A stretch of 39,542 nucleotides of DNA from Gammaproteobacteria bacterium (GCA_013001905.1 JABDLC010000017.1:1-39542); one strand, 5' to 3'; positions 8,469 to 15,910 are shown, counted from the stretch's first letter. Program-made: numbers and translations. Notes: generated by a model not told the origin, from the letters alone.

Positions 8469-10118
8469 ATGAAACATTTACGGACTATTCTCGCGATGGC
8501 TGCGTTGTCATCTCTGGCCGTCAACACGGCCAATGCCAATCCGACCAACAATGCGATCGGCGGGGATGACAAAGACAGTGGCTACGCAGAGTCTCAGACT
8601 GCAACAGCTAACAATGACGGCAATACCACCGAGAACGGTTCGGCTTCTGCCAATGAATATTCGGAAGCTACCGTCTCAACGTCGTCATCGACCACGTATG
8701 ACGAGGACATCGCTATCGATAAAAGCGACAACTCGACCAACACGGACACCGAAACCTCTTCATCTGACAACGGTGCAGCGTCTGCATCCGAAAACAGCCT
8801 TGCTGTCGTCAGCAATGACTCAGGCAACGGCAACCTCAACGACAACTCGGAAACAAACGTCAACGCCAGTGACACTGACGTCGAAACTGCCGATTCCAAC
8901 AACGGCAGCTCGTCCGCTTCAGAAGACAGCACGTCTATCGTGAGCAACACCTCCGGTAACAACAATCTGAATGACAACTCGATGGCAGAAACCAACAATG
9001 GCTCTAACAACGACGACGTCGAAACATCAGATGCCAACAACAATGCTGCCGCTGCCTCTGAAGACAGCCTGGCGATTGTGAGCAATGCCTCCGGCAACAA
9101 CAATCTGAACGACAACTCGACCTCCGAAACCAATAATGGTTCTGGTAATACAGACAACGAGTCGTCTACTGCTAACAACAATGCTGCTGCCGCATCGAAC
9201 GAAAGCACCGCGGTTGTCACTAACGATTCCGGTAACGGCAATCTGAACGACAACTCTGAGTCTCGCTCAGGCTCAGGCAACTGGGACGTGGATGTCAGTG
9301 CTGCCAAAGACGGTGGTTCGGCCGCTACGGGCAACAGCACCTCGATTGCTACCAATAACTCAGGCAACGACAACCTGAATGACAATTCCACCAAGACGAC
9401 TGTCGATATCGACTCGTCGTCCGATGCGGATGGTCAGTCTGCTGCTGCTAACGACAACAGCTCTTCGACTGTCGATAACAGCGACCGATCGACGAACACT
9501 GATGTCGAAACTGCCACCGCTGATAACAACGCTGCTGCTGCTTCTGAAAACAGCACGGCGATCGTTACCAACAGCTCTGGTAATGGCAATCTGAATGACA
9601 ACTCAGAGAACCGCAAAAACTCAGGCAACAATGACGTTAGTGCGGCCGGCGGCAGTGCATCTGCCAACAACGAGAGCCAGGCAACGACTGACAACAGCGA
9701 TTCGTCTGACAGCAGCTATGCCGACGCATCAGATGGCGGCATCGCAGCAAACAACGAGAGCGCGATCGACGTCGATAACTCTGATAATTCCAACAACCGT
9801 AAGGAATCTGATCAGAGCAGCGCGGATGCCAGCAGCGCTGGAGCCGCAGCAAACAGCGGTGGCACCGCTGAAGTCGACAACAGCATCAGCCTCGGCAGCA
9901 TCGCTGTGAACGTCTCTGCGCTGAACTCCACAGTCAGCGACAACCAGACTCGCATCGAAGGCGCAGGCACTGAGCACACTTCAGGCAACGACGTAGCCGG
10001 CTCGTTCGGCAGCGCCAGCGGCGTGAACGTTGCGGCTCAGAATGTCGGCAACTCTTCACTTGTGAACCAGAACGTTAACGTTCAGGCAAACATGGCCAGC
10101 GGCGGCACGATCGAGTAA
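8469..10118 (+). CDS. Exported Asn/Ser/Asp-rich repeat protein 1, putative functional amyloid subunit (FapB/FapC-like)
   Basis: A 549-residue precursor. Signal peptide is residues 1-23 (MKHLRTILAMAALSSL, cut after ANA), so the mature protein starts NPTNN. Then come an N-terminal segment with ANEYS (61-65), six repeats each carrying SGNxNLNDNS (starting at residues 118, 162, 208, 254, 298, 370), four VDNS/TDNS half-repeats (Asp at 336, 408, 436, 470) and a C-terminal domain (about 468-549) ending QNVGNSSLVNQNVNVQANM. There is no cysteine; the mature chain has one Trp and very few other aromatics, and is strongly acidic. ATG 8469 is preferred over 8409 because it has CGGAG eight bases upstream and gives a clean signal peptide. 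Exported repeat proteins next to a C39 peptidase and a FapF-like pore suggest amyloid fibre subunits. A calcium-binding or matrix adhesin is the main alternative. Confidence 0.8.
   Translation: MKHLRTILAMAALSSLAVNTANANPTNNAIGGDDKDSGYAESQTATANNDGNTTENGSASANEYSEATVSTSSSTTYDEDIAIDKSDNSTNTDTETSSSDNGAASASENSLAVVSNDSGNGNLNDNSETNVNASDTDVETADSNNGSSSASEDSTSIVSNTSGNNNLNDNSMAETNNGSNNDDVETSDANNNAAAASEDSLAIVSNASGNNNLNDNSTSETNNGSGNTDNESSTANNNAAAASNESTAVVTNDSGNGNLNDNSESRSGSGNWDVDVSAAKDGGSAATGNSTSIATNNSGNDNLNDNSTKTTVDIDSSSDADGQSAAANDNSSSTVDNSDRSTNTDVETATADNNAAAASENSTAIVTNSSGNGNLNDNSENRKNSGNNDVSAAGGSASANNESQATTDNSDSSDSSYADASDGGIAANNESAIDVDNSDNSNNRKESDQSSADASSAGAAANSGGTAEVDNSISLGSIAVNVSALNSTVSDNQTRIEGAGTEHTSGNDVAGSFGSASGVNVAAQNVGNSSLVNQNVNVQANMASGGTIE
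8742..9632 (+). repeat. Protein-coding imperfect tandem repeats in subunit 1 (six units of about 45 codons)
   Basis: The motif encoding SGNxNLNDNS begins at 8820, 8952, 9090, 9228, 9360 and 9576, giving spacings of 132, 138, 138, 132 and 216 bases. Codons differ between copies, so the repeats are kept at protein level and are not recent DNA duplications. The longer last interval holds an extra half-repeat with QSAAANDNSSSTVDNSD. Confidence 0.9.
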
Positions 10119-10165
10119 TCGACGCGCCAACGCAACCGTAAATCCTTATTTGAGAGGAAAACATC

Positions 10166-11776
10166 ATGACTAACGTCAAGCACATACAAGTAGCGATGCT
10201 GGCCGGACTGTTAAGTCTCGCACCCGCTGGTTGGGCTAACCCAACCAATACCGCGGGCTCTGCGGGCAGCCAGGAAGCCACGGCTACTAATAACGACAAC
10301 AACACTGACAGTGGCTCGGCTACTGCAAACGAGTACAGCTCTGCGTCCACCACGACGGACACCACGAGCAACGATACGTATTCGGATACCAGTGACATGA
10401 GCGACAACTCAGAAGTCAGCGAAAACAGCGATTCGACGGCTGACAACGGTGCAGCTTCGTCAACCGAAGACTCCACCAGCGTCGCGTTGAATAACACGCT
10501 GAATGACAATGGCAACGACAACTCGATCAGCAACTCGGACTCGAGCACCAGTGAAGACAGTGCCGCAACCTCAGACAATGGCAGCTCCTCAGCTACCGAA
10601 AGCTCTCTGAGTGTTGCAGCCAACGATTCGCTGAATGACAACGCCAATGACAATTCGGAGACCCTGAGCAACACTGATTCAGGCAACAGCGAAAACAGTG
10701 CCGCTACAGCTGACAATCAGGCAGCTTCGGCTACCGAAAACTCTGTCAGCATCGCTGCCAATGACTCGCTGAACGATAACGGCAACGACAATTCTGAGAC
10801 TGTTAACAACACTGACTCCGGCAACATGGAAGACAGCAGTGCGGTCGCAGACAATAAGGCAGCTTCAGCCACTGACGGATCTTCCAGCATCGCTGTCAAC
10901 AACACTCTGAATGACAATGGCAACGACAATTCGTCTACATCCGTTGATTCAGATAACGTTGATGCAACTGGTGCTTTTGCCAAGGACAACGGCGTCGCCG
11001 CCACTGACGGTTCGACCGCAGTTGGCATCAACGACTCGCTGAACGGCAACGGCAATGACAACTCTGACACCAGCAACGAATCTGACAGCTCCGCTGCCAG
11101 TGCCAGTGACCAGTCAGCCTCTGCAAACCGCAACAGCACCGCGATGACGGACAACAGTGACAACTCGGTTACCACTGAGGACAGCACTGCAACGGCCGAC
11201 AACGAAGCTGTAGCGGCGACCGAGGACTCAACTGCTATCGCAATCAACGACTCGCTTAACAACAACGGTAACGACAACTCGCTGAACACCGAAGGCTCCG
11301 ATAACGAGTCAGTGGATGCTTCAATGCAGTCGGCTGCAGCTAATAATGGCAGCACATCAACCGTTGACAACAGCGACAGCTCGGACGACAGCGGTGCGTC
11401 CGCTGACGGCGACGGTATTGCAGCTAATAACGGCAGCTCTATCACAGTCGACAATTCGGATAGTTCCGATAACAGCAGCTCTACCAATGACAGCAGCGCA
11501 ACAGCCGACAGCGGCGGCGCAGCAGCCAACGGTGGCGCTACGGCAACGGTCGATAACAGCATCAAGCTGGGCGGTATCGCCGCTAACATCGCCACCCTGG
11601 ATGCCACGGTATCCAACAACACGGTGACGATCAGTGGTGAAAAGTCGAGCCACAGCACGACCAACTCGATCAGTGACTCGTTCACCGATGCATCGGGTAT
11701 CAACGTTGTCGCACAGCAGGCCGGCAGCAGCGCGCTGATTGAGCAGAGCGTTACTGTTCAGGCCAACATGGACTAA
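10166..11776 (+). CDS. Exported Asn/Ser/Asp-rich repeat protein 2, putative functional amyloid subunit
   Basis: A 536-residue precursor, paralogue of the preceding gene. Signal peptide is residues 1-24 (cut after GWA), and the mature protein again starts NPTN. Six repeats carry N(D/N)(S/T)LNxNxNDNS starting at 109, 153, 199, 245, 289 and 361; four VDNS/TDNS half-repeats have Asp at 329, 401, 429 and 463; the C-terminal domain (461-536) ends LIEQSVTVQANMD. Compared with protein 1 every landmark is shifted by exactly seven residues, so the two align without gaps from about residue 36 onward. No cysteine; Phe appears only as F271 and F506. A GAGG ribosome site precedes the ATG. It lies 47 bases after protein 1, so the two are co-transcribed, presumably to co-assemble or to act as nucleator and major subunit. 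Confidence 0.8.
   Translation: MTNVKHIQVAMLAGLLSLAPAGWANPTNTAGSAGSQEATATNNDNNTDSGSATANEYSSASTTTDTTSNDTYSDTSDMSDNSEVSENSDSTADNGAASSTEDSTSVALNNTLNDNGNDNSISNSDSSTSEDSAATSDNGSSSATESSLSVAANDSLNDNANDNSETLSNTDSGNSENSAATADNQAASATENSVSIAANDSLNDNGNDNSETVNNTDSGNMEDSSAVADNKAASATDGSSSIAVNNTLNDNGNDNSSTSVDSDNVDATGAFAKDNGVAATDGSTAVGINDSLNGNGNDNSDTSNESDSSAASASDQSASANRNSTAMTDNSDNSVTTEDSTATADNEAVAATEDSTAIAINDSLNNNGNDNSLNTEGSDNESVDASMQSAAANNGSTSTVDNSDSSDDSGASADGDGIAANNGSSITVDNSDSSDNSSSTNDSSATADSGGAAANGGATATVDNSIKLGGIAANIATLDATVSNNTVTISGEKSSHSTTNSISDSFTDASGINVVAQQAGSSALIEQSVTVQANMD
10436..11308 (+). repeat. Protein-coding imperfect tandem repeats in subunit 2 (six units)
   Basis: Motif starts at 10490, 10622, 10760, 10898, 11030 and 11246. 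Spacings are 132, 138, 138, 132 and 216 bases, identical to those in the preceding gene, including the long last interval. Confidence 0.9.
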
Positions 11777-11781
11777 GCGCC

Positions 11782-12240
11782 ATGTACGGACGCCCTGCAA
11801 CACGCAACAAGAACCGGACGCGGGTGGCGCAAGCCGCCCGCGTTCCGGCGTCCTTGGCTTTGTTGCTGCTAATCGTCGCCACGACCGCAGTGTTGGCTGA
11901 AGAGCCGACCAATGCGGCCCCCGTTGCCGACGACGCAGTTAACGACGCATCGTCCACCACCACCCCGCCACTAATCGCTCTGGGAGACGGCCTCCAACAG
12001 TCGGAACTTGATGGCAGTCGCGCCAAGGCCATGCTGGAAATCGACAAGGTTTTCGTGAATGACCAGGAGCTTAACGGCACGGTTTCAGACAACGTGGCAA
12101 TTAACACCAATAGCGGCGCCAATATGATCTCCGGCGACTCCTTTAGCGGAGCCTCCGGCCTGATAAATACGATACAGAACACAGGAAACAACGTACTGAT
12201 CCAAAGCGCAACGATCGTGAACGTATCGATCGAGAACTAG
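11782..12240 (+). CDS. Small exported protein with amyloid-type C-terminal domain (minor subunit or chaperone candidate)
   Basis: 152 residues. A basic N-terminus and hydrophobic stretch (ASLALLLLIVATTAVLA) form a signal peptide cut near residue 39; the mature protein starts EEPTN, echoing the NPTN of the two large subunits. It lacks the long repeats. Residues about 84-152 match the subunits' C-terminal domain: LNGTVSDN, then DSFSGASG, then QNTGNNVLIQ. SELDGSRA (74-81) precedes that domain and resembles the motif in the downstream coiled-coil protein. The gene starts five bases after the previous stop with no clear ribosome site, so translation is probably coupled. A size of about 150 residues recalls FapA of Pseudomonas, but the position in the operon differs and the role is inferred. 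Confidence 0.72.
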   Translation: MYGRPATRNKNRTRVAQAARVPASLALLLLIVATTAVLAEEPTNAAPVADDAVNDASSTTTPPLIALGDGLQQSELDGSRAKAMLEIDKVFVNDQELNGTVSDNVAINTNSGANMISGDSFSGASGLINTIQNTGNNVLIQSATIVNVSIEN

Positions 12241-12280
12241 CAACAGATATAACAACTGCACGACAACGAAAGGACGCAGC

Positions 12281-13015
12281 ATGCCGACCACTCGGGTACG
12301 CAACAGGATGCAAAGCCGCCGCAGCCAACTGCTGGCGGCTGTTGTGCTGTTTGCAAGCCTCACAGTGCCGAAACTTGCTGTTGCGGGCGAAATCTGGCTA
12401 CCCGGCATCGGCTCGGGCAGCAAAGTGACGCTCAAGAGCATGCGCGAGCGCAAGTACGAAACGATCGTCAAACAACAGTACGACTTCAGCTGCGGTTCTG
12501 CCGCTCTGGCGACGCTGCTGACCTATCACTACCAGGAACCGACAACCGAACGCGCCGCATTCGACGCAATGTACGAATTGGGCGATCAGGAAAAAATACG
12601 CCAGCTTGGGTTCTCGCTGCTCGATATCAAAGCCTACCTCGAGAGTCGCGGCTATCAGGCTGACGGCTACCGGGCGTCACTGGAGGCACTGGCAAGCGCC
12701 GGTGTGCCCGCCATCGCGCTGATCAATGTTCAGGGTTACAAGCACTTCGTCGTGGTTAAGGGGATGACCGGCGACGAGGTTCTGATCGGAGATCCGGCAC
12801 TCGGCTTACGCTTTATTCCGCAGGAGCGTTTCAGCGCCATGTGGGAAAACCAGATTCTTTTCATTATCCGCAATCGCTCAGAAGTCGGTCGTGAACATTT
12901 CAATCTGGATGACGAATGGAAGCTGCTCGCCCGCGCACCCCTGGGGGATGCGGTCAGCCGTGAGTCGCTCGAAGCCATCACCATCGCCCTGCCACAACTG
13001 AATGATTTCTCCTGA
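12281..13015 (+). CDS. Exported C39-family cysteine peptidase, FapD-like
   Basis: 244 residues with a signal peptide cut after A35 (KLAVA|GE), so it acts in the periplasm. The papain-like C39 fold is marked by C71 in QQYDFSCGSAALATLL, H155 in GYKHFVVVKG and D171 in LIGDPALG, with a preceding Gln (Q65 or Q66) for the oxyanion hole: a complete Cys-His-Asp triad. Unlike bacteriocin exporters there is no ABC transporter attached. Stand-alone periplasmic C39 proteins of this size are typical of FapD in the Pseudomonas amyloid operon, thought to process or license the export partners. ATG is preceded by AGGA. It overlaps the next gene by one base (TGATG), so the two are translationally coupled, and the next gene product carries a plausible cleavage motif. 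Confidence 0.85.
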   Translation: MPTTRVRNRMQSRRSQLLAAVVLFASLTVPKLAVAGEIWLPGIGSGSKVTLKSMRERKYETIVKQQYDFSCGSAALATLLTYHYQEPTTERAAFDAMYELGDQEKIRQLGFSLLDIKAYLESRGYQADGYRASLEALASAGVPAIALINVQGYKHFVVVKGMTGDEVLIGDPALGLRFIPQERFSAMWENQILFIIRNRSEVGREHFNLDDEWKLLARAPLGDAVSRESLEAITIALPQLNDFS

Positions 13016-14307
13016 TGACACAGAAAGCCACAGATAACTTTGATCAGTTGATCGCGACCTACGCACCGGCCGGTCGTGAGCAGCTTGGTGCGCGCAGGAA
13101 GCGCAAGCTACAGCGCATTGCGTTTTCGACAGTGGCCGCGGCTGTCACGGCGGTGGTCGGCGCGACTTATCTGCCGAACGACCGGCACATCGGCTTCCAA
13201 ATGCCACAGTTCGAACTTACCGCAATCAAACTGCCGGCAATTGAATTACCTTCAATCGAACTGCCTGAGTTCAACTGGGACAGCTCGCAGTTGCTGCAAA
13301 GCCGGGAGGCAGTCAGCGAAGCGCAGGCGAACCTGCGGGAAGCACAGCGCGTCAATGAATCACTGGCGGCCGAACTCGAAGAGACACGATTAAAGCGTGC
13401 ACAACTGACAGCCGAGCGCGCCGCGCTAAGTGAGCAACACGAGTTAGTGGCTAATGAGCTGCTGGCACTGGAACAGCAACGCGCAGCCTTAATGGCGAAG
13501 CGCGATACGTTTGCGGCCGAAAACGCGCGCTTACTCGCCGATCTGGAGTCACTGGACAGTCGCCGGGCGGACCTCGGCTCTACCCGTGAGCAGCTTGAAA
13601 CCGAAGGCCCGCGCCTGACCGCCGAGATTGCCGATCTGCGGCAGAAGCGACAGGAACTGGATGACGAGCGCAAACGCTTCCGTGCGCAGCGACAGCTGCT
13701 GGAACACGAAATTTCGCTGCTGAACGAACAGAAGTCTGTTCTGCAGGCGCAGCAATCAGACCTGCAGGCAGAGCTCGAAACTTTGCAGGTGCTGATGGAA
13801 CAGGTCTCCAGGCTGCGTGACGCGCGGCCCGCCGGCATCGAACCGGATGAATCATTGCCCGAAGGGCTCGAGACTCCGGACAACTCACCGGACGCCCTAC
13901 TGGCAGCCGGTGAAATGATGGGCGAGAACGAACTCGGAGAGGTTCGCGGCGCCATCAACATGGGCGGCAAACTGGACCTCAGCATCGGCCTGACACGGGC
14001 CGTGACAATTAACGGCGTTGAACAGTATTCGAGCACGTTGTTGTTCGATGGCATGACGCCCGTAGATGCCGAAGCACTTTCCGGCCTCCCGGCCGTGGTC
14101 GTGCAGAACGGCAATGGCAACACCGCGGACACCTCCGGCCTGGGCGCAAACTCCGGAAGTATCCCCGTGATTATTCAAAACACTCTGGATAACCAGCACA
14201 TTCTCAACACCAATGTGATTGACGTGACCATCGGCAACGTCGGCGTGAAGAGCGCTGACCTCGCGATTGAATCGGCACTTGCAGACACGCTGAGCTTCCA
14301 GGATTAA
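13015..14307 (+). CDS. Membrane-anchored coiled-coil protein with amyloid-type C-terminal domain (FapE-like position)
   Basis: 430 residues. A basic N-terminus (ARRKRKLQR) leads into one membrane span (about 33-53), so it is probably anchored in the inner membrane with its bulk in the periplasm. Next is the repeat KLPAIELPSIELPEF (72-86), then a long coiled coil from about 93 to 268. After a proline-rich linker (270-292), ENELGEVRGA at 304-313 matches the leader consensus cut by C39 peptidases. The final part resembles the subunits' C-terminal domain (SIPVIIQNTLDNQHILN, 382-398). A coiled coil of this length could span the periplasm. I do not know a named family for it. It sits where fapE lies in Pseudomonas, but orthology is unproven. 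Confidence 0.72.
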   Translation: MTQKATDNFDQLIATYAPAGREQLGARRKRKLQRIAFSTVAAAVTAVVGATYLPNDRHIGFQMPQFELTAIKLPAIELPSIELPEFNWDSSQLLQSREAVSEAQANLREAQRVNESLAAELEETRLKRAQLTAERAALSEQHELVANELLALEQQRAALMAKRDTFAAENARLLADLESLDSRRADLGSTREQLETEGPRLTAEIADLRQKRQELDDERKRFRAQRQLLEHEISLLNEQKSVLQAQQSDLQAELETLQVLMEQVSRLRDARPAGIEPDESLPEGLETPDNSPDALLAAGEMMGENELGEVRGAINMGGKLDLSIGLTRAVTINGVEQYSSTLLFDGMTPVDAEALSGLPAVVVQNGNGNTADTSGLGANSGSIPVIIQNTLDNQHILNTNVIDVTIGNVGVKSADLAIESALADTLSFQD

Positions 14308-14321
14308 CAGATGGAACTGAT

Positions 14322-15590
14322 ATGCGCCCGAACCGAAAAGGAAAATTCGCCTCTACTCTCGCCTGCCTAATGCTGTGCTGCAGCTTGCAGGTGCAGGCTG
14401 CAGATCCCGACGCAGTCGCAAGTAAGATCGACGCAATTAACGAGCAGTACCGTGAACTGCTGCAGAAAATGCAGCAAATTGAGCGCGAGCGTCACGATCT
14501 TGAGTTGCGCATGAATCAGGTTGCCGATCTGGCGGAACTGCGCGGCGGTCAGGACACCAGCCCGGAGACCGTGGGAACAGTCGGCGCTGAGCAGCGCGAG
14601 CAGCTCGAAGCGCAACAGGAAGAGATACCGGAACTGCCGCGCGTCAGCTCAGACGTGGGCGGTGTATTGATGCCGAAAGGTCGCTTGACCGTGGAGCCCT
14701 CGGTGCAATACCTGAACACCGCCGTGACGCGCGTGGCGCTTGAAGGCCTCGGACTGGGTGGCGCAGTATTGTTCGGCGACATCGATGTGCGATCAGTTGA
14801 ACGGCAAACGCTGACGACCGCGCTGACGGCCCGTTACGGGCTCACCAACAGGCTCGAGGCGGAAGTGAAGGCATCGTGGGTCAAACGCAGCGATAACACC
14901 ATCACCCGGCCGGTGCTTGATCAGAACACAGCAGACCGCGTGTTCAATGCCCAGGGTGACGGACTCGGCGATATCGAAATCGGACTGCGATATCAGTTCA
15001 GAAAGCGCCCCAACTGGCCCTTCATGGTCGGTAACCTGCGGATTAAATCAGACACCGGTGATGATCCGTTCGAAATTCAGACGGCACAACTCGTAGATGC
15101 CGGTAACGTCAACTTCGCCGGGAAACTGGGCACGGGTTCCGGCTTCTGGAGCGTCAGCCCCAGCCTGACATTCATTATGCCGTCAGACCCCGTCGCTATT
15201 TTCGGCAGCATCGGTTACCTGTGGACACTGAAAGATGACAAGGGCGTCTTCCCGCGCATGCAGGACGGTGAGGAAGTGCTGGTCGGCTTCGGCGAGGTGG
15301 ACCCGGGCGATGCGATACGACTCAACTTCGGCATGGGCATCGGCCTGAATGAAATGTCGTCGATCAGCTTCAGCTACGCACTGGATCGCTATACCGAGAC
15401 GACGATCGAGCACCCGACACCGCGTAAGGTGGTCGGTAGTGACATCACCGTCGGTAAATTTATCGTCGGCTACTCCGTCAAAGTCGGCCGTAAAGCATGG
15501 CCGGTCAACCTGGCCTTCGGCATCGGCACGACCGATGCAGCGCCCGACACCGACATCACTATCCGAATGCCGTTTACGGTCAAAGACTAG
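14322..15590 (+). CDS. FapF-like outer-membrane beta-barrel with N-terminal coiled coil
   Basis: 422 residues with a signal peptide cut near A26 (QVQA|ADPD). Residues about 30-75 form a coiled coil (INEQYRELLQKMQQIERERH), followed by a flexible linker and, from about 105, an outer-membrane barrel with alternating strands (GRLTVEPSVQYLNTAV, LTTALTARYGLTNRLEAEV, GDIEIGLRYQF, KFIVGYSVKVGRKAWPVN). This coiled coil, plug and barrel order is that of FapF, the trimeric pore that exports amyloid subunits in Pseudomonas; the barrel also resembles the MetA-pathway transporter family. It is the last gene of the operon, 14 bases after its neighbour, with GGAA before the ATG. It is the strongest argument that the upstream repeat proteins are secreted to the cell surface. 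Confidence 0.8.
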   Translation: MRPNRKGKFASTLACLMLCCSLQVQAADPDAVASKIDAINEQYRELLQKMQQIERERHDLELRMNQVADLAELRGGQDTSPETVGTVGAEQREQLEAQQEEIPELPRVSSDVGGVLMPKGRLTVEPSVQYLNTAVTRVALEGLGLGGAVLFGDIDVRSVERQTLTTALTARYGLTNRLEAEVKASWVKRSDNTITRPVLDQNTADRVFNAQGDGLGDIEIGLRYQFRKRPNWPFMVGNLRIKSDTGDDPFEIQTAQLVDAGNVNFAGKLGTGSGFWSVSPSLTFIMPSDPVAIFGSIGYLWTLKDDKGVFPRMQDGEEVLVGFGEVDPGDAIRLNFGMGIGLNEMSSISFSYALDRYTETTIEHPTPRKVVGSDITVGKFIVGYSVKVGRKAWPVNLAFGIGTTDAAPDTDITIRMPFTVKD

Positions 15591-15596
15591 TCAGGC

Positions 15597-15615
15597 CGGC
15601 GGCGACAGACCGCCG
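15597..15615. terminator. Hairpin between the convergent fapF-like and comEA-like genes
   Basis: CGGCGG (15597-15602) pairs with CCGCCG (15610-15615) around a seven-base loop. It lies just after the operon's last stop. There is no T-run on either side, so it is only a possible bidirectional terminator or RNA 3' end protector. Confidence 0.3.
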
Positions 15616-15652
15616 ACCTGCTGTTGTCTGCCGTGCCCTTGAAGCAACCGGC

Positions 15653-15910
15653 TCAGTCACTGACTTTAATGTCATTGCGGTTGTCGGCCAGCACGCGCGG
15701 CCCGATGCCCTTCACCTTCAACAATTCCTCAGGCAGCTCGAACGCGCCGTGCTGCTCGCGAAACTGAACGATGGCGCGAGCCTTGGCCAGACCGATCCCT
15801 TTCAGCTCTCGGGAGATGGTTTCAGCATCGGCGGTATTAACGTTAACCGGCCCGGCCAGGGCCATTAGCGGAAGAATGAGGCCAACAAGGCCCGCGGTGA
15901 TTCGTCTCAT
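15653..15910 (-). CDS. ComEA-like helix-hairpin-helix protein
   Basis: 85 residues: a signal peptide (MRRITAGLVGLILPLMALA) followed by one ComEA-type double helix-hairpin-helix module (PVNVNTADAETISRELKGIG, then LLKVKGIGPRVLADN). Such exported proteins bind DNA non-specifically in the periplasm and in some bacteria help take up transforming DNA. Many proteobacteria carry one whether or not they are competent. The frame extends upstream to 16129, but the ATG at 15910 has GGAG eight bases upstream and gives the signal peptide, while the longer version overlaps lapB and is Cys/Arg-rich nonsense. From memory, a comEA-like gene also sits at the edge of the Pseudomonas O-antigen locus. Confidence 0.88.
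   Translation of the reverse strand: MRRITAGLVGLILPLMALAGPVNVNTADAETISRELKGIGLAKARAIVQFREQHGAFELPEELLKVKGIGPRVLADNRNDIKVSD

Noticed and set aside
8594-9394. Long minus-strand frame (266 codons) opposite the first repeat gene
   Set aside because: It mirrors the Asn/Ser/Asp codon pattern of the plus strand (giving Leu, Ser, Val, Glu runs), has no ribosome site or family motif, and the plus-strand gene has a signal peptide and conserved repeats.
8742-11308. CRISPR-like array or DNA satellite
   Set aside because: Spacings are multiples of three inside open frames, repeat copies differ at synonymous positions, and there are no constant direct repeats with unique spacers or cas genes.
10075-11703. 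Two minus-strand frames (213 and 328 codons) opposite the second repeat gene
   Set aside because: Same shadow effect of low-complexity codons; the products are Leu/Ser/Val/Glu strings without domains.
13167-14132. Minus-strand frame of 321 codons opposite the coiled-coil gene
   Set aside because: Ser/Arg/Cys-rich shadow of Glu/Gln/Leu heptads; no start signal or motif.
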